The notes below the pieces were generated by a model that did not search any database, had not been told where the DNA came from, and saw only the letters and a program-made list of their open reading frames with translations. A program made the translations under genes and the position numbers. This document shows, one piece after another, positions 37,107 to 44,689 of a DNA stretch of 64,000 bases. Each line of letters opens with the position of its first letter. The stretch's first letter is position 1. This DNA is from Pseudomonadales bacterium (GTDB taxonomy: Bacteria; Pseudomonadota; Gammaproteobacteria; Pseudomonadales; Azotimanducaceae): the NCBI GenBank assembly GCA_028285415.1, contig JANQPF010000009.1, positions 744,001 through 808,000 of the forward strand. The letters run 5' to 3'.

Positions 37107-38741
37107 ATGCCGGCGAACATTCTGATCTGCGCTTACATTGCCGACCGCGACGCCGCGGATCGGGTGACGCGCCTGTGCGCGGCTCAGGGCTGGTCAGTGT
37201 GGCTACGCGACGGCAACAAAGACGACGGCCTCGACATCGCGCGCCTGCCGCGGTCACCCGAGATCATCATTTTCGACCGCGCTGAACAGCAGGCTGCCGT
37301 CGCAAGGGCGATCGAACACCTGCCCGCCGCGCATGCCATCTACATCGGCGAGGCGGCCGCCGGTAGTCTGCCCCACCGCTTCAGCCGGCTACATCCCACG
37401 GTCGTCGGGGAAACGCTCATCGACGCCGTAACGACAGCGCTCAACATTGCGCGTTTCGACCATCAGTTCTTTCAGGTGCAATCCGCAGAACCCATCACCA
37501 AGCTGCCGCATCATCAGGAGCTGCTGGAGTTCATGCAGCGTCATTCGGGAGAGCCTACCGGGCTGATGGTTGCCCAGATCGACCACGCGGAGCACCTGTA
37601 CACCAATCTGGACCCGGTCAGCAAAACCGATCTCCTGAGCGCGCTGTCAGACCATCTCATTCAGGATCTGCCACCGAGCGTCAGAGTAGGTATTTTCGAT
37701 GCAGCATCTTTTGTCATCTGGTGCGTCGGCGCCACCGACGACGTAATGATGACGCAGGCTGAATCCCTCATCGCGCGCAGTCGCGAGCCGCTGACCTTTC
37801 GCGGCGGACACCTGCACTTTTCGCTGAGCGTCGGCTTTGCGCACGATCTCACCCTTTCCGACCCACAGCGCCTTTATCAGATTGCCTGGCGCGCAATGGA
37901 GCAAGCTCAGGACGCTGGCGGCAATCAGGCGCGATCAGCAGCCGTCGAAAGCGACATCAGCCAACGCATTCCGGCTGCCCTGAAACGCGATGAGTTTGCC
38001 CTGGCATTGCAGCCACAGTGGGACATCGCCGGTACGCAGCTGCGCGGGGTGGAATCATTGCTGCGTTGGGAAGGCCTGGAGGTCGGCAATCTCGCGCCCG
38101 ACCACTTTGTCCCCATGGCCGAACGCAACGGCCAGATGGCCCGGGTTGGCGACTGGGTGCTCGAACGCGCCTGCTGCGAATCTGCCACGTGGCTGGAACA
38201 CCTGATCACGCCGATCCTGCTGGGGGTCAACGTATCCCCACAGCAGTTCGTCAACGGCGCCATCGTCAGCCAGATTGTGCGCCTCAGCCGCGATCAGTGG
38301 CTGGATCCCGGCATTCTCGAGCTGGAGCTTTCTCACAACAATCTGCTGCACGTTGTGGATCAGCACCGCAACGAGCTGTTCAAACTACGGGACATGGGTG
38401 TCCGGATTGCCATAGACAACCTTGGTACCTGTGTCGTCGACACCAACAAGCTGCTGCGCTGCCCGGCGGATACGCTGAAAATCGACCGTTCGCTCATCAG
38501 CCAGATCGAACAAGACAGCGACGCCAGAAAACTCGTAGCGCAGATCTGCCAGGTTGGCGAACGCTTCCGCCTGCGCGTGGCTGCCGTAGGCGTTGAGACG
38601 GAAGCGCAGCGCTCGCTCCTCGAGAACATGGGCTGCACCGACGCGCAGGGTTACCTCTTCTCAACGCCCGTGCCGCTGGAGGACTTTCAGCAGTTTCTTG
38701 CTCAGGCATCCAGCAACGTGGCCAAGCAGGCGAGCCACTAG
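37107..38741 (+). CDS. Degenerate GGDEF/EAL protein (FimX-like c-di-GMP effector)
   Basis: About 544 residues from ATG 37107; a GTG at 37026 would add 27. Residues 1-115 have a receiver-like shape (NILICAYIADRDAADRVT) but no clear phosphoacceptor Asp. Residues 130-280 match a GGDEF fold without a GGDEF motif. Residues 295-530 form an EAL fold. EAL is ESLLRW (316-321), NVSPQQF (375) and the lysine in LKIDRS (457) are kept. But DDFGTG is changed to DNLGTC (437-442) and the strand bearing the second Glu is LELELSHN. Loss of the metal-binding Asp suggests c-di-GMP binding without hydrolysis, as in FimX. It is convergent with the P450 gene. Confidence 0.85.
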   Translation: MPANILICAYIADRDAADRVTRLCAAQGWSVWLRDGNKDDGLDIARLPRSPEIIIFDRAEQQAAVARAIEHLPAAHAIYIGEAAAGSLPHRFSRLHPTVVGETLIDAVTTALNIARFDHQFFQVQSAEPITKLPHHQELLEFMQRHSGEPTGLMVAQIDHAEHLYTNLDPVSKTDLLSALSDHLIQDLPPSVRVGIFDAASFVIWCVGATDDVMMTQAESLIARSREPLTFRGGHLHFSLSVGFAHDLTLSDPQRLYQIAWRAMEQAQDAGGNQARSAAVESDISQRIPAALKRDEFALALQPQWDIAGTQLRGVESLLRWEGLEVGNLAPDHFVPMAERNGQMARVGDWVLERACCESATWLEHLITPILLGVNVSPQQFVNGAIVSQIVRLSRDQWLDPGILELELSHNNLLHVVDQHRNELFKLRDMGVRIAIDNLGTCVVDTNKLLRCPADTLKIDRSLISQIEQDSDARKLVAQICQVGERFRLRVAAVGVETEAQRSLLENMGCTDAQGYLFSTPVPLEDFQQFLAQASSNVAKQASH

Positions 38742-38751
38742 CTCATCCCGC

Positions 38752-40032
38752 TCAGTCCGTATCCCACGCCACCGGCAGACTGCGAATGCCCTGCAGCACC
38801 GGAACGCGTTTTTCCATCTGCACGTCACCGTTCAGTCGCAGGTTTTTCAGCCGCGGCAAAATCGCCTTCAGGAAAATCTCTCCTTCGAGTCGCGCCAGCG
38901 GCGCACCGCGGCAGAAGTGGGTGCCGTAGCCGAAGGACAGGTGACGGCGCACCTTCGCGAGATCCCGGTCGAGATTGAAGGTCATGGGATCTTCATAAAC
39001 CTCGGGATCGAGGTTCGCACCCGCCCAGAGGAGCATCACCTTGGTATCCACGGCGAGCGGGCATCCGCCAACTTCCACCTCGGTATCGTTCGTCCGGAAA
39101 AGACCCTGCACCGGTGAATCCAGACGCAGCGTTTCTTCGATCGCAATCGGAATGAGCTCGGGATCGGCGCATACGCGTTCATAGGCGCCGGGCTCGGTCA
39201 GCAGCCGGTAGATGATGTTCGACAGCATGATGGTGGTGGTGGCGCTGCCCGCGGTTTCGAGAAAGTTCATGAAACCCATGATCTTGTCTTCGGTGAGCAT
39301 CGTCCCGTCGGGACCCGGCGTCGTCAGGAACCGGCAAACGATGTTGGTGTCGTCCTGCCACTCGCCGCTCGCAAGCTTTGCTTTGCATTCGGCAAGGTGC
39401 TCGGCGTACATCTGCTGCGTGCGCATGGCGGCCTGGACACCGGCATGATCGGGACCAAGCTGCGCCAACGCGTCGGCGCGATCACCGTCCGGATCAAGCA
39501 TGGTGCCCACCATTGTGATGATGCCTTCCCGTATCCACGGAATGCGGCTCGTGCCGTCCTCGTCCTCGAGCGGAAAGCCCAGCAGCTTGTGAATGACAAA
39601 GAGCGGTAAGGTGACGGAAATGGCGTCGTGCAGATCCATGGCGCCGTCCTCGAACACCTCGTCGAGGCGTGCCTGCATGAACGCTTCCATGTCGGGAATC
39701 AGAGATTCGAAAATCTCCTTCGAGAAACAATCGGCAACGATGCGGACTTCGAACGTGTGCTCCGGGGGATCGACGCTGACGAGCACGCCAGGCGTTTCCA
39801 GATAACTCAGCGCAGGACCGTACTTACTTTTCCAGACGTCGTATCCCTTGAGGATGCTCATGATTTCACGGTGCGAGGCGACGGCGTAATGATCGCCGCT
39901 CGACGAGTGTGCGTACGGACAACCGCCGGCATGCATGCCTTCGTAGACTTTCTTGAAGTCCGTCAGAAACGGCTCTGAGTTGAAATCCACTTCCGCCCAG
40001 CCTTCCACCGGGTGCGTTTTCGGATTTGTCAT
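38752..40032 (-). CDS. Cytochrome P450
   Basis: 426 residues from ATG 40032 (GGAG eight bases upstream). ATG 40059, which abuts the TetR stop, is the alternative. It is a soluble bacterial P450: EETLR is the K-helix ExxR, HLSFGYGTHFCRGAPLAR contains the haem thiolate Cys374, and the I-helix reads ETAGSATTTIML. The usual acid of the AGx(D/E)TT oxygen-activation motif is Ala264. It is placed just after a TetR regulator and probably autoregulated with it. No ferredoxin or reductase gene is adjacent. It is likely to hydroxylate a hydrophobic substrate such as a terpene, sterol or aliphatic acid. Confidence 0.93.
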   Translation of the reverse strand: MTNPKTHPVEGWAEVDFNSEPFLTDFKKVYEGMHAGGCPYAHSSSGDHYAVASHREIMSILKGYDVWKSKYGPALSYLETPGVLVSVDPPEHTFEVRIVADCFSKEIFESLIPDMEAFMQARLDEVFEDGAMDLHDAISVTLPLFVIHKLLGFPLEDEDGTSRIPWIREGIITMVGTMLDPDGDRADALAQLGPDHAGVQAAMRTQQMYAEHLAECKAKLASGEWQDDTNIVCRFLTTPGPDGTMLTEDKIMGFMNFLETAGSATTTIMLSNIIYRLLTEPGAYERVCADPELIPIAIEETLRLDSPVQGLFRTNDTEVEVGGCPLAVDTKVMLLWAGANLDPEVYEDPMTFNLDRDLAKVRRHLSFGYGTHFCRGAPLARLEGEIFLKAILPRLKNLRLNGDVQMEKRVPVLQGIRSLPVAWDTD

Positions 40033-40059
40033 AGGTTCTGCTCCATGGTTGTCGGGCAT

Positions 40060-40689
40060 TCAGCTCAATTCGTGGGCGTATTTCTTGCGGGCGCGCGGGG
40101 TCATGGCCGGTGCCAGGACAAAAAGCGACGCGCGGCGATACTCTCTGGCGAACGCGTCATCCGGAATGAACCCTTTCATCCACATCAGAATGGTCGACCA
40201 GGTACACACCGCGAGGTTACGAGCCAGCGCTTCTTGATCGATTGCATCGCCAATTTCTCCGAGCGTGCGCATCTCTACCAGGCGTTCATTCGATTGCGTG
40301 ACGTTGTTGGTGAGCAGCGCTTCAACTATCGGCGAATCCGGCTGACCGTTGAACAGCATCAACGCCATCGCTTTTGCATACTCGGGGGTGGCGAGAATCT
40401 GCTCGGCAATGATCTCGGCGTTGCGCAGCTGATTCTCAATTCCTCTTTCACCGGAGGCTTGCGCGCGTTCAGCGAGATCAGAGAGCAGGTCTTGAAGCGC
40501 CAGCAGTATCACGTCGTCTTTGTTACCGAAACGGTTGTAGATGGTCATGAGGGACACGTCCGCGGCTTCTGCCAGGGTGCGCATCTGCAGCCCTTCATAG
40601 CCATCGCGCGCCAGCATCCGCCGGGTTGCTTCGAGCACCCGGTTGCGCTGCTCGGACTGGCGCGGTGTCAGCGGTCTCGCTTCAGCCAT
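40060..40689 (-). CDS. TetR-family regulator of the P450 / nitroreductase region
   Basis: 209 residues. The helix-turn-helix is EATRRMLARDGYEGLQMRTLAEAADVSLMTIYNRFGNKDDVILLAL. The C-terminal half is hydrophobic with TWSTILMWMKGFIPDD near the end, a TetR_C-like ligand cavity. The stop TGA is immediately followed by an ATG of the P450 frame, so the two are coupled. It is divergent from the nitroreductase gene at 40816. An inverted repeat ATATTTA-N10-TAAATAT at 40760-40783 lies between them and is its likely operator. Confidence 0.9.
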   Translation of the reverse strand: MAEARPLTPRQSEQRNRVLEATRRMLARDGYEGLQMRTLAEAADVSLMTIYNRFGNKDDVILLALQDLLSDLAERAQASGERGIENQLRNAEIIAEQILATPEYAKAMALMLFNGQPDSPIVEALLTNNVTQSNERLVEMRTLGEIGDAIDQEALARNLAVCTWSTILMWMKGFIPDDAFAREYRRASLFVLAPAMTPRARKKYAHELS

Positions 40690-40759
40690 CTGTGTTTACT
40701 TCCCTCTGCTCCGCCTGAATCCGCACAAATTTTGATTGCAACATCATCTTGTTTGCGCG

Positions 40760-40783
40760 ATATTTAGAACACGTTATAAATAT
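40760..40783. promoter_or_regulatory. Candidate TetR operator between TetR/P450 and nitroreductase genes
   Basis: ATATTTA (40760-40766) and TAAATAT (40777-40783) form a perfect 7-bp inverted repeat with a 10-base spacer in the middle of the 126-bp divergent region. TATAAA at 40775-40780 could be the -10 of the plus-strand promoter, so binding there would block it. Confidence 0.45.
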
Positions 40784-40815
40784 TTGCCGACAAGAAATCA
40801 AGAGGGAGGTCAGCA

Positions 40816-41412
40816 ATGGACGCGTTGGAAGCGATGGAAACCTGTACCGCCATGCGGTACTTCAAAGAGGAGCCGGTGCCAAAGGCAGAGCTCGAGAAGC
40901 TCATCTACGCGGCGACCCGGGCATCCAACCCCGGCAACAGCCAGGGCTGGGAATTCCTGATCATTGACGATCCGGCCATCAAAGAGCCCGTCGGTGAAAA
41001 AGTGCTGGCAGGTATGGCGCCCTTCTTCGAAGCGCGCCCGGAAGGCAGAGACGGTGTCGAAGAACGCATGCTGGTGGGCGCTGAGCACCTGGCAGAAAAC
41101 TTCGCCAAGGTCCCGGCCTGGATCGTCTGCATGGCAAGAAAGGTGTATCCGCCCCACGATCCCCAGGAGAGCTTCATGCACTCCACCATCTATCCGGCCG
41201 CGCAGAATCTGATTGTCGCCGCCCGGGCAATGGGTATCGGCACCTGCTTCACGACGTTCCCCGGCAATGCCGAGCCCGAGATTCGCGAGCTCTGCAATGT
41301 GCCGGACGATCTGCACCTGTTCGTTTACGTTGCAGTCGGTTATCCGGAACGCGAATTCATGGCGGTCAAGCGCAAGCCGCTCGAGGACGTCATCACCTGG
41401 AATCGCTACTGA
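40816..41412 (+). CDS. Nitroreductase-family flavoprotein
   Basis: 198 residues with an AGGGAGG ribosome site. The FMN-binding signature is near the start, ALEAMETCTAMRYFKEEPVP (helix with the conserved R), followed by AATRASNPGNSQGWEFLII, where the RASNPGNSQ loop contacts FMN. IVAARAMGIGTCFTTFPGN near residue 135 and a C-terminal KPLEDVI complete the fold. It is a dimeric NAD(P)H oxidoreductase; substrates in the family include nitroaromatics, quinones and enones. The next gene, a large FAD/FMN reductase, starts 1 bp after the stop, so this is an operon. Confidence 0.9.
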   Translation: MDALEAMETCTAMRYFKEEPVPKAELEKLIYAATRASNPGNSQGWEFLIIDDPAIKEPVGEKVLAGMAPFFEARPEGRDGVEERMLVGAEHLAENFAKVPAWIVCMARKVYPPHDPQESFMHSTIYPAAQNLIVAARAMGIGTCFTTFPGNAEPEIRELCNVPDDLHLFVYVAVGYPEREFMAVKRKPLEDVITWNRY

Positions 41413-41413
41413 G

Positions 41414-43375
41414 ATGTACGAACACGTTCTCAGCCCCATCACCATCGGCGGCGTCGAAGTGCCAAACCGCGTGGTGCGCACCGCACACGCGACCGGCATC
41501 GGCGCCGGGCAGATGACAGAGGACCTCATCGAATACCATGCCGCCCGCGCCCGCGGCGGCGTGGGGCTCACGATCGTCGAGATTCTCTCGGTGCACCACA
41601 CGAGTCCGGCGTCGCTGAACGCCTTCGACCCTACCCTGCCCGCGGGCTACGAGAAGCTGATGGCAGCTTGCGCGCCGCACGGCATGAAAGTGTTTCAGCA
41701 GATCTGGCACGCCGGCCACAACGGCACGCCGCTGGACGGCAGCCCGCCGTGGAGCCCCTCAGACATCCCGAGCCCCCAGGTTGGCATCGTGCCGCGACCG
41801 ATGAGCAAAGCGCAGATCGACGAAATCATCGAAGCGTACGCCGACACCGTTAAGCTCTGCAAAGATTCCGGGCTCGACGGGGTCGAGATTCACGGCGCTC
41901 ACGGCTACCTGCCGCAGCAGTTCCTCTCCACCAACACAAACAAACGGACGGACGAGTACGGCGGCAGCCTGGAAAACCGGATGCGCTTCCTGATGGAGAT
42001 CATGCGCGCCTGTCGCGAGCACGCCGAGGACGGGTTCGCCGTGGGTGTGAGGCTGGCGGCGGACGAGACCGCCGGTGGGATCGGGCCTGAAGAGAACATC
42101 GCCGTCGTCGAAGCGCTGCAAGCCGAGCGGCTCACGGATTTTGTGAACGTCTCTCTCGGCAACTACCACAGCTTCCCCAAGATGATCGGCGGCATGCACG
42201 AACCGGTGGGCTACGAGCTCGAAACGGCTGAACCCGTCACGCGCGTGACCGACGACATTCCATCCATCGTGACCGGGCGCTACCGCACGATGGAAGAAGT
42301 GGATCAGGCGATCCGCACCGGGCAGGCGGATCTCGTCGGCATGACCCGTGCCACCATTGCCGACCCGGATCTCGTCAACAAAACGAGAGCCGGCCAGGAA
42401 TCGCGCGTCCGTCCCTGCATTGCCTGCAACCAGGGCTGCGTCGGCCAGCTCCTGAGCCCACTACGCAAAGTTGGCTGCGCCGTCAACGCTGGGGCCGGTT
42501 TCGAGACGAAGTGGGGAGATGACAAGCTCAAAGCAGTCGACACGCCCAAGCACATTCTGGTCATCGGTGGCGGTCCAGCAGGCATGGAAGCGGCGCGGGT
42601 TGCTGCAACAAGGGGGCACGAGGTGACGCTCACCGAAGCCATGCCCGACCTCGGCGGCACATTGGACCTTGCCAGCCGGGCACCCACCCGCCAGCAGTTC
42701 AAAGATTTTCTCCTATGGCTGCAGGACGAAATCTACGCGGAAGGCGTCAACGTCCAGCTATCAACCTATGTCACGGAAACAGATCTGGCCGGCTTCGACG
42801 CCGATCACGTCATCCTCGCCACCGGCGCAGAGCCCCGCATGGACGGCCTGCAGATGTCACATCCCGGCGAGCCGATCGAGGGGTTTGAGCTCGACCACGT
42901 GGTTTCCAGCAACGAGCTCTTCTTTGATACCTCGGTAGCCAGCGCCACCCATGCGCTGGTGATCGACGACGTGGGACACTACGAAGGCCTCGCCGCTGCC
43001 GAGCACCTCGCCAACGCGGGCGCCAAGGTCACCATGGTGACACGCCTGCCAACGCTTGCACCGGAAGTGCGCTCAGCGCTCATGGTCGACCCCGCGCTCG
43101 AGCGCCTCGCCGGCAGAGACTTCACCTACCACGTTGGCACACGTGTCCTTAAAACCGATGGCCAGTCTGCCACCCTGCAGGCGGTGACCGGCGGGGACGT
43201 CTGGTCAGTCAACGCTGACCAGGTGGTATTCATCTCGCTCAACCGCCCGCGCAACGAGCTGATTGAGGCGATCGAGACGGCGGACCTGCCGTACACGCTG
43301 GTCGGCGATGCCAACGCGCCGCGGTTTCTGGTGCGCGCGGTGGCGGAAGGCAACGCCGCGGGACGATCCGTTTAG
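41414..43375 (+). CDS. Old Yellow Enzyme / 2,4-dienoyl-CoA reductase-like flavoprotein (FMN, 4Fe-4S, FAD)
   Basis: 653 residues from ATG 41414, directly after the nitroreductase stop. The frame runs on upstream without function. Residues 1-330 are an OYE TIM-barrel: PNRVVRTAHATG, FQQIWHAGHNG, GLDGVEIHGAHGYLPQQFLS, GGSLENRMRF. The cluster RVRPCIACNQGCVGQLL with GCAVN supplies the [4Fe-4S] cysteines (about 335-355). Residues 375-653 are the FAD/NAD module, HILVIGGGPAGMEAARVAA and VILATGAEPRMDG. Members pass electrons from NADPH through FAD and the cluster to FMN to reduce enoyl- or dienoyl-thioesters or cyclic enones. It probably serves reductive steps in unsaturated-ring or acyl breakdown. Confidence 0.92.
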   Translation: MYEHVLSPITIGGVEVPNRVVRTAHATGIGAGQMTEDLIEYHAARARGGVGLTIVEILSVHHTSPASLNAFDPTLPAGYEKLMAACAPHGMKVFQQIWHAGHNGTPLDGSPPWSPSDIPSPQVGIVPRPMSKAQIDEIIEAYADTVKLCKDSGLDGVEIHGAHGYLPQQFLSTNTNKRTDEYGGSLENRMRFLMEIMRACREHAEDGFAVGVRLAADETAGGIGPEENIAVVEALQAERLTDFVNVSLGNYHSFPKMIGGMHEPVGYELETAEPVTRVTDDIPSIVTGRYRTMEEVDQAIRTGQADLVGMTRATIADPDLVNKTRAGQESRVRPCIACNQGCVGQLLSPLRKVGCAVNAGAGFETKWGDDKLKAVDTPKHILVIGGGPAGMEAARVAATRGHEVTLTEAMPDLGGTLDLASRAPTRQQFKDFLLWLQDEIYAEGVNVQLSTYVTETDLAGFDADHVILATGAEPRMDGLQMSHPGEPIEGFELDHVVSSNELFFDTSVASATHALVIDDVGHYEGLAAAEHLANAGAKVTMVTRLPTLAPEVRSALMVDPALERLAGRDFTYHVGTRVLKTDGQSATLQAVTGGDVWSVNADQVVFISLNRPRNELIEAIETADLPYTLVGDANAPRFLVRAVAEGNAAGRSV

Positions 43376-43746
43376 GCGGGGAGACCATCAGCAGTTAGAA
43401 TGAACACATGTTTGCTGTGTTCTTCTTAGCTGCGGCGGTCGAGATCAGTGGTCCCGACGTCGAGCTATGCACACAATCCGTGCGCGAACTTTTCGCGGTC
43501 ATGGACAAACGAGCCGAGGCCCTCGACGAAGCCACCCGTCCCTCCACGCGCATGAATAGAACGTTTTCCGAGTCACGCGGCGGCGCGCGCGTCGAGCGGT
43601 ACAACAAAGAGATCAAGACACTCCGCCGGAAGCTCGAGGAGCAGCAGTGCACGGTCCGGTTTGTGCACTCGGACGAAGCAGACAGCCCACCTGAATAGAT
43701 TCCGGTTGCCGCCAGGAGCGCGCATGAGGAGATCGCAGCCAGGCGC
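43376..43746. other. 371-bp gap with one doubtful small ORF
   Basis: This lies between the OYE-like gene and the VOC gene. It contains the 96-residue frame described separately. Outside that frame (43376-43407 and 43699-43746) I see no terminator hairpin with U-run, no repeat and no RNA gene. Confidence 0.5.
43408..43698 (+). CDS. Possible small protein of unknown function
   Basis: 96 residues. It begins MFAVFFLAAAVEISG, a weak signal-like start with no positive charge, then is charged and helical with KEIKTLRRKLEEQQCTVRF, which could form a coiled coil. It has two cysteines and an acidic end. There is no recognisable ribosome site before ATG 43408 and no family resemblance. Kept because the amino-acid composition is protein-like and no other gene overlaps it, but it could be chance. 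Confidence 0.38.
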   Translation: MFAVFFLAAAVEISGPDVELCTQSVRELFAVMDKRAEALDEATRPSTRMNRTFSESRGGARVERYNKEIKTLRRKLEEQQCTVRFVHSDEADSPPE

Positions 43747-44187
43747 TTATCCGGCCACTTCTACCAGCTCGATCACGTTTCCTTCAGGGTCGTCGAAGAA
43801 GCAGAGCTTGACCCCGATCGAGCCGCTTGTGAGATCACGGTCCGACCGTAGCGTTGCACCATTGGCTTCTGCCTTTGCCAGCACCTCGTCGAGGTTGCTG
43901 CAGTAGAACGTCAGATACGCAATGCCCGTGCGTTCGGTCAGATAGTCCACCCGGGGCGTACGGTTACTCGGCACCGAGGGATGCATCAGCTTGATGACTT
44001 CGCCGTTCGGCGTCTCAAGCCACACGTTCACATACCCTTCGGCACTGGTCGTGAGACCCCGTGACAGCTCAGCGGCAATGTCCGCACGGCGGACTTCCGT
44101 GCAGCCGAGCACATCACAGTAAAACTGGTGCATCAATTCCAGGTTGAGCACCGGAATGCCCACCTCCATTGCAGCGATCTGATCCAT
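43747..44187 (-). CDS. VOC-superfamily (glyoxalase/bleomycin-resistance/dioxygenase fold) protein
   Basis: 146 residues from ATG 44187, which has GGGAGG five bases upstream; 44208 is rejected. Two beta-alpha-beta-beta-beta modules are visible. The first is AAMEVGIPVLNLELMHQFYCDVLGC and the second ERTGIAYLTFYCSNLDEVLAKAEANG, ending LCFFDDPEGNVIELVEVAG. The terminal glutamate of VIELVE and a histidine in the first module (MHPSVP region) are possible metal ligands. It may be an isomerase, lyase or ring-cleavage enzyme. It lies divergent from the DUF35-thiolase operon, which suggests a related pathway. Confidence 0.85.
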   Translation of the reverse strand: MDQIAAMEVGIPVLNLELMHQFYCDVLGCTEVRRADIAAELSRGLTTSAEGYVNVWLETPNGEVIKLMHPSVPSNRTPRVDYLTERTGIAYLTFYCSNLDEVLAKAEANGATLRSDRDLTSGSIGVKLCFFDDPEGNVIELVEVAG

Positions 44188-44249
44188 GAGGCCTCCCACC
44201 TTCGTCACGTGTTACAGTTTATGGTTCACGGGAAGGGGAACAAAGGCAA

Positions 44250-44675
44250 ATGGGCCAACAGGTTTCGGTGAATCCGTTTGTCCTCGACATCGACGGCGAC
44301 GAGCCGTGCCTCGTCGGCGGACGCTGCGTGGACTGCGGCAACGTCACCTTTCCGCGCTACGCCGGCTGCCCGAAGTGCGCGGGCTCCAACATCGAACCGA
44401 TTGAACTCGGGCGCGAAGGCACGCTGTGGGCCTGGACGGTGCAAGGGTTTCCACCCAAGTCGCCACCCTATCTCGGCGCCAACGATGCCAAAGACTTCCA
44501 TCCGTTCGGGGTCGGCTACGTCGAGTTACCCGAGGTGATTGTCGAGGCGCGCCTGACCGAGTCCGAACCTGGCAAGCTCAAAGAGGGGATGGCAATGAAG
44601 CTCACTATGGAATCCCTCTTCAAAGACGAAGAAGGCAACGACGTTGTCACCTACGCGTTTGCGCCGGCGGAATAG
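44250..44675 (+). CDS. DUF35 zinc-ribbon / OB-fold acyl-CoA-associated protein
   Basis: 141 residues. The rubredoxin-like zinc ribbon is GGRCVDCGNVTFPRYAGCPKCAGS (two CxxC pairs about 11 residues apart), then an OB-fold (GTLWAWTVQGFPPKSPPY and HPFGVGYVELPEVIVEARL). DUF35 proteins pair with thiolase-like enzymes; in steroid degradation they form ChsH2-Ltp2-type aldolase or hydratase complexes that bind CoA thioesters. Consistent with this, the thiolase-like gene follows after 14 bp and an enoyl-CoA hydratase after that. Confidence 0.92.
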   Translation: MGQQVSVNPFVLDIDGDEPCLVGGRCVDCGNVTFPRYAGCPKCAGSNIEPIELGREGTLWAWTVQGFPPKSPPYLGANDAKDFHPFGVGYVELPEVIVEARLTESEPGKLKEGMAMKLTMESLFKDEEGNDVVTYAFAPAE

Positions 44676-44689
44676 ACTGGAGAAAACTG

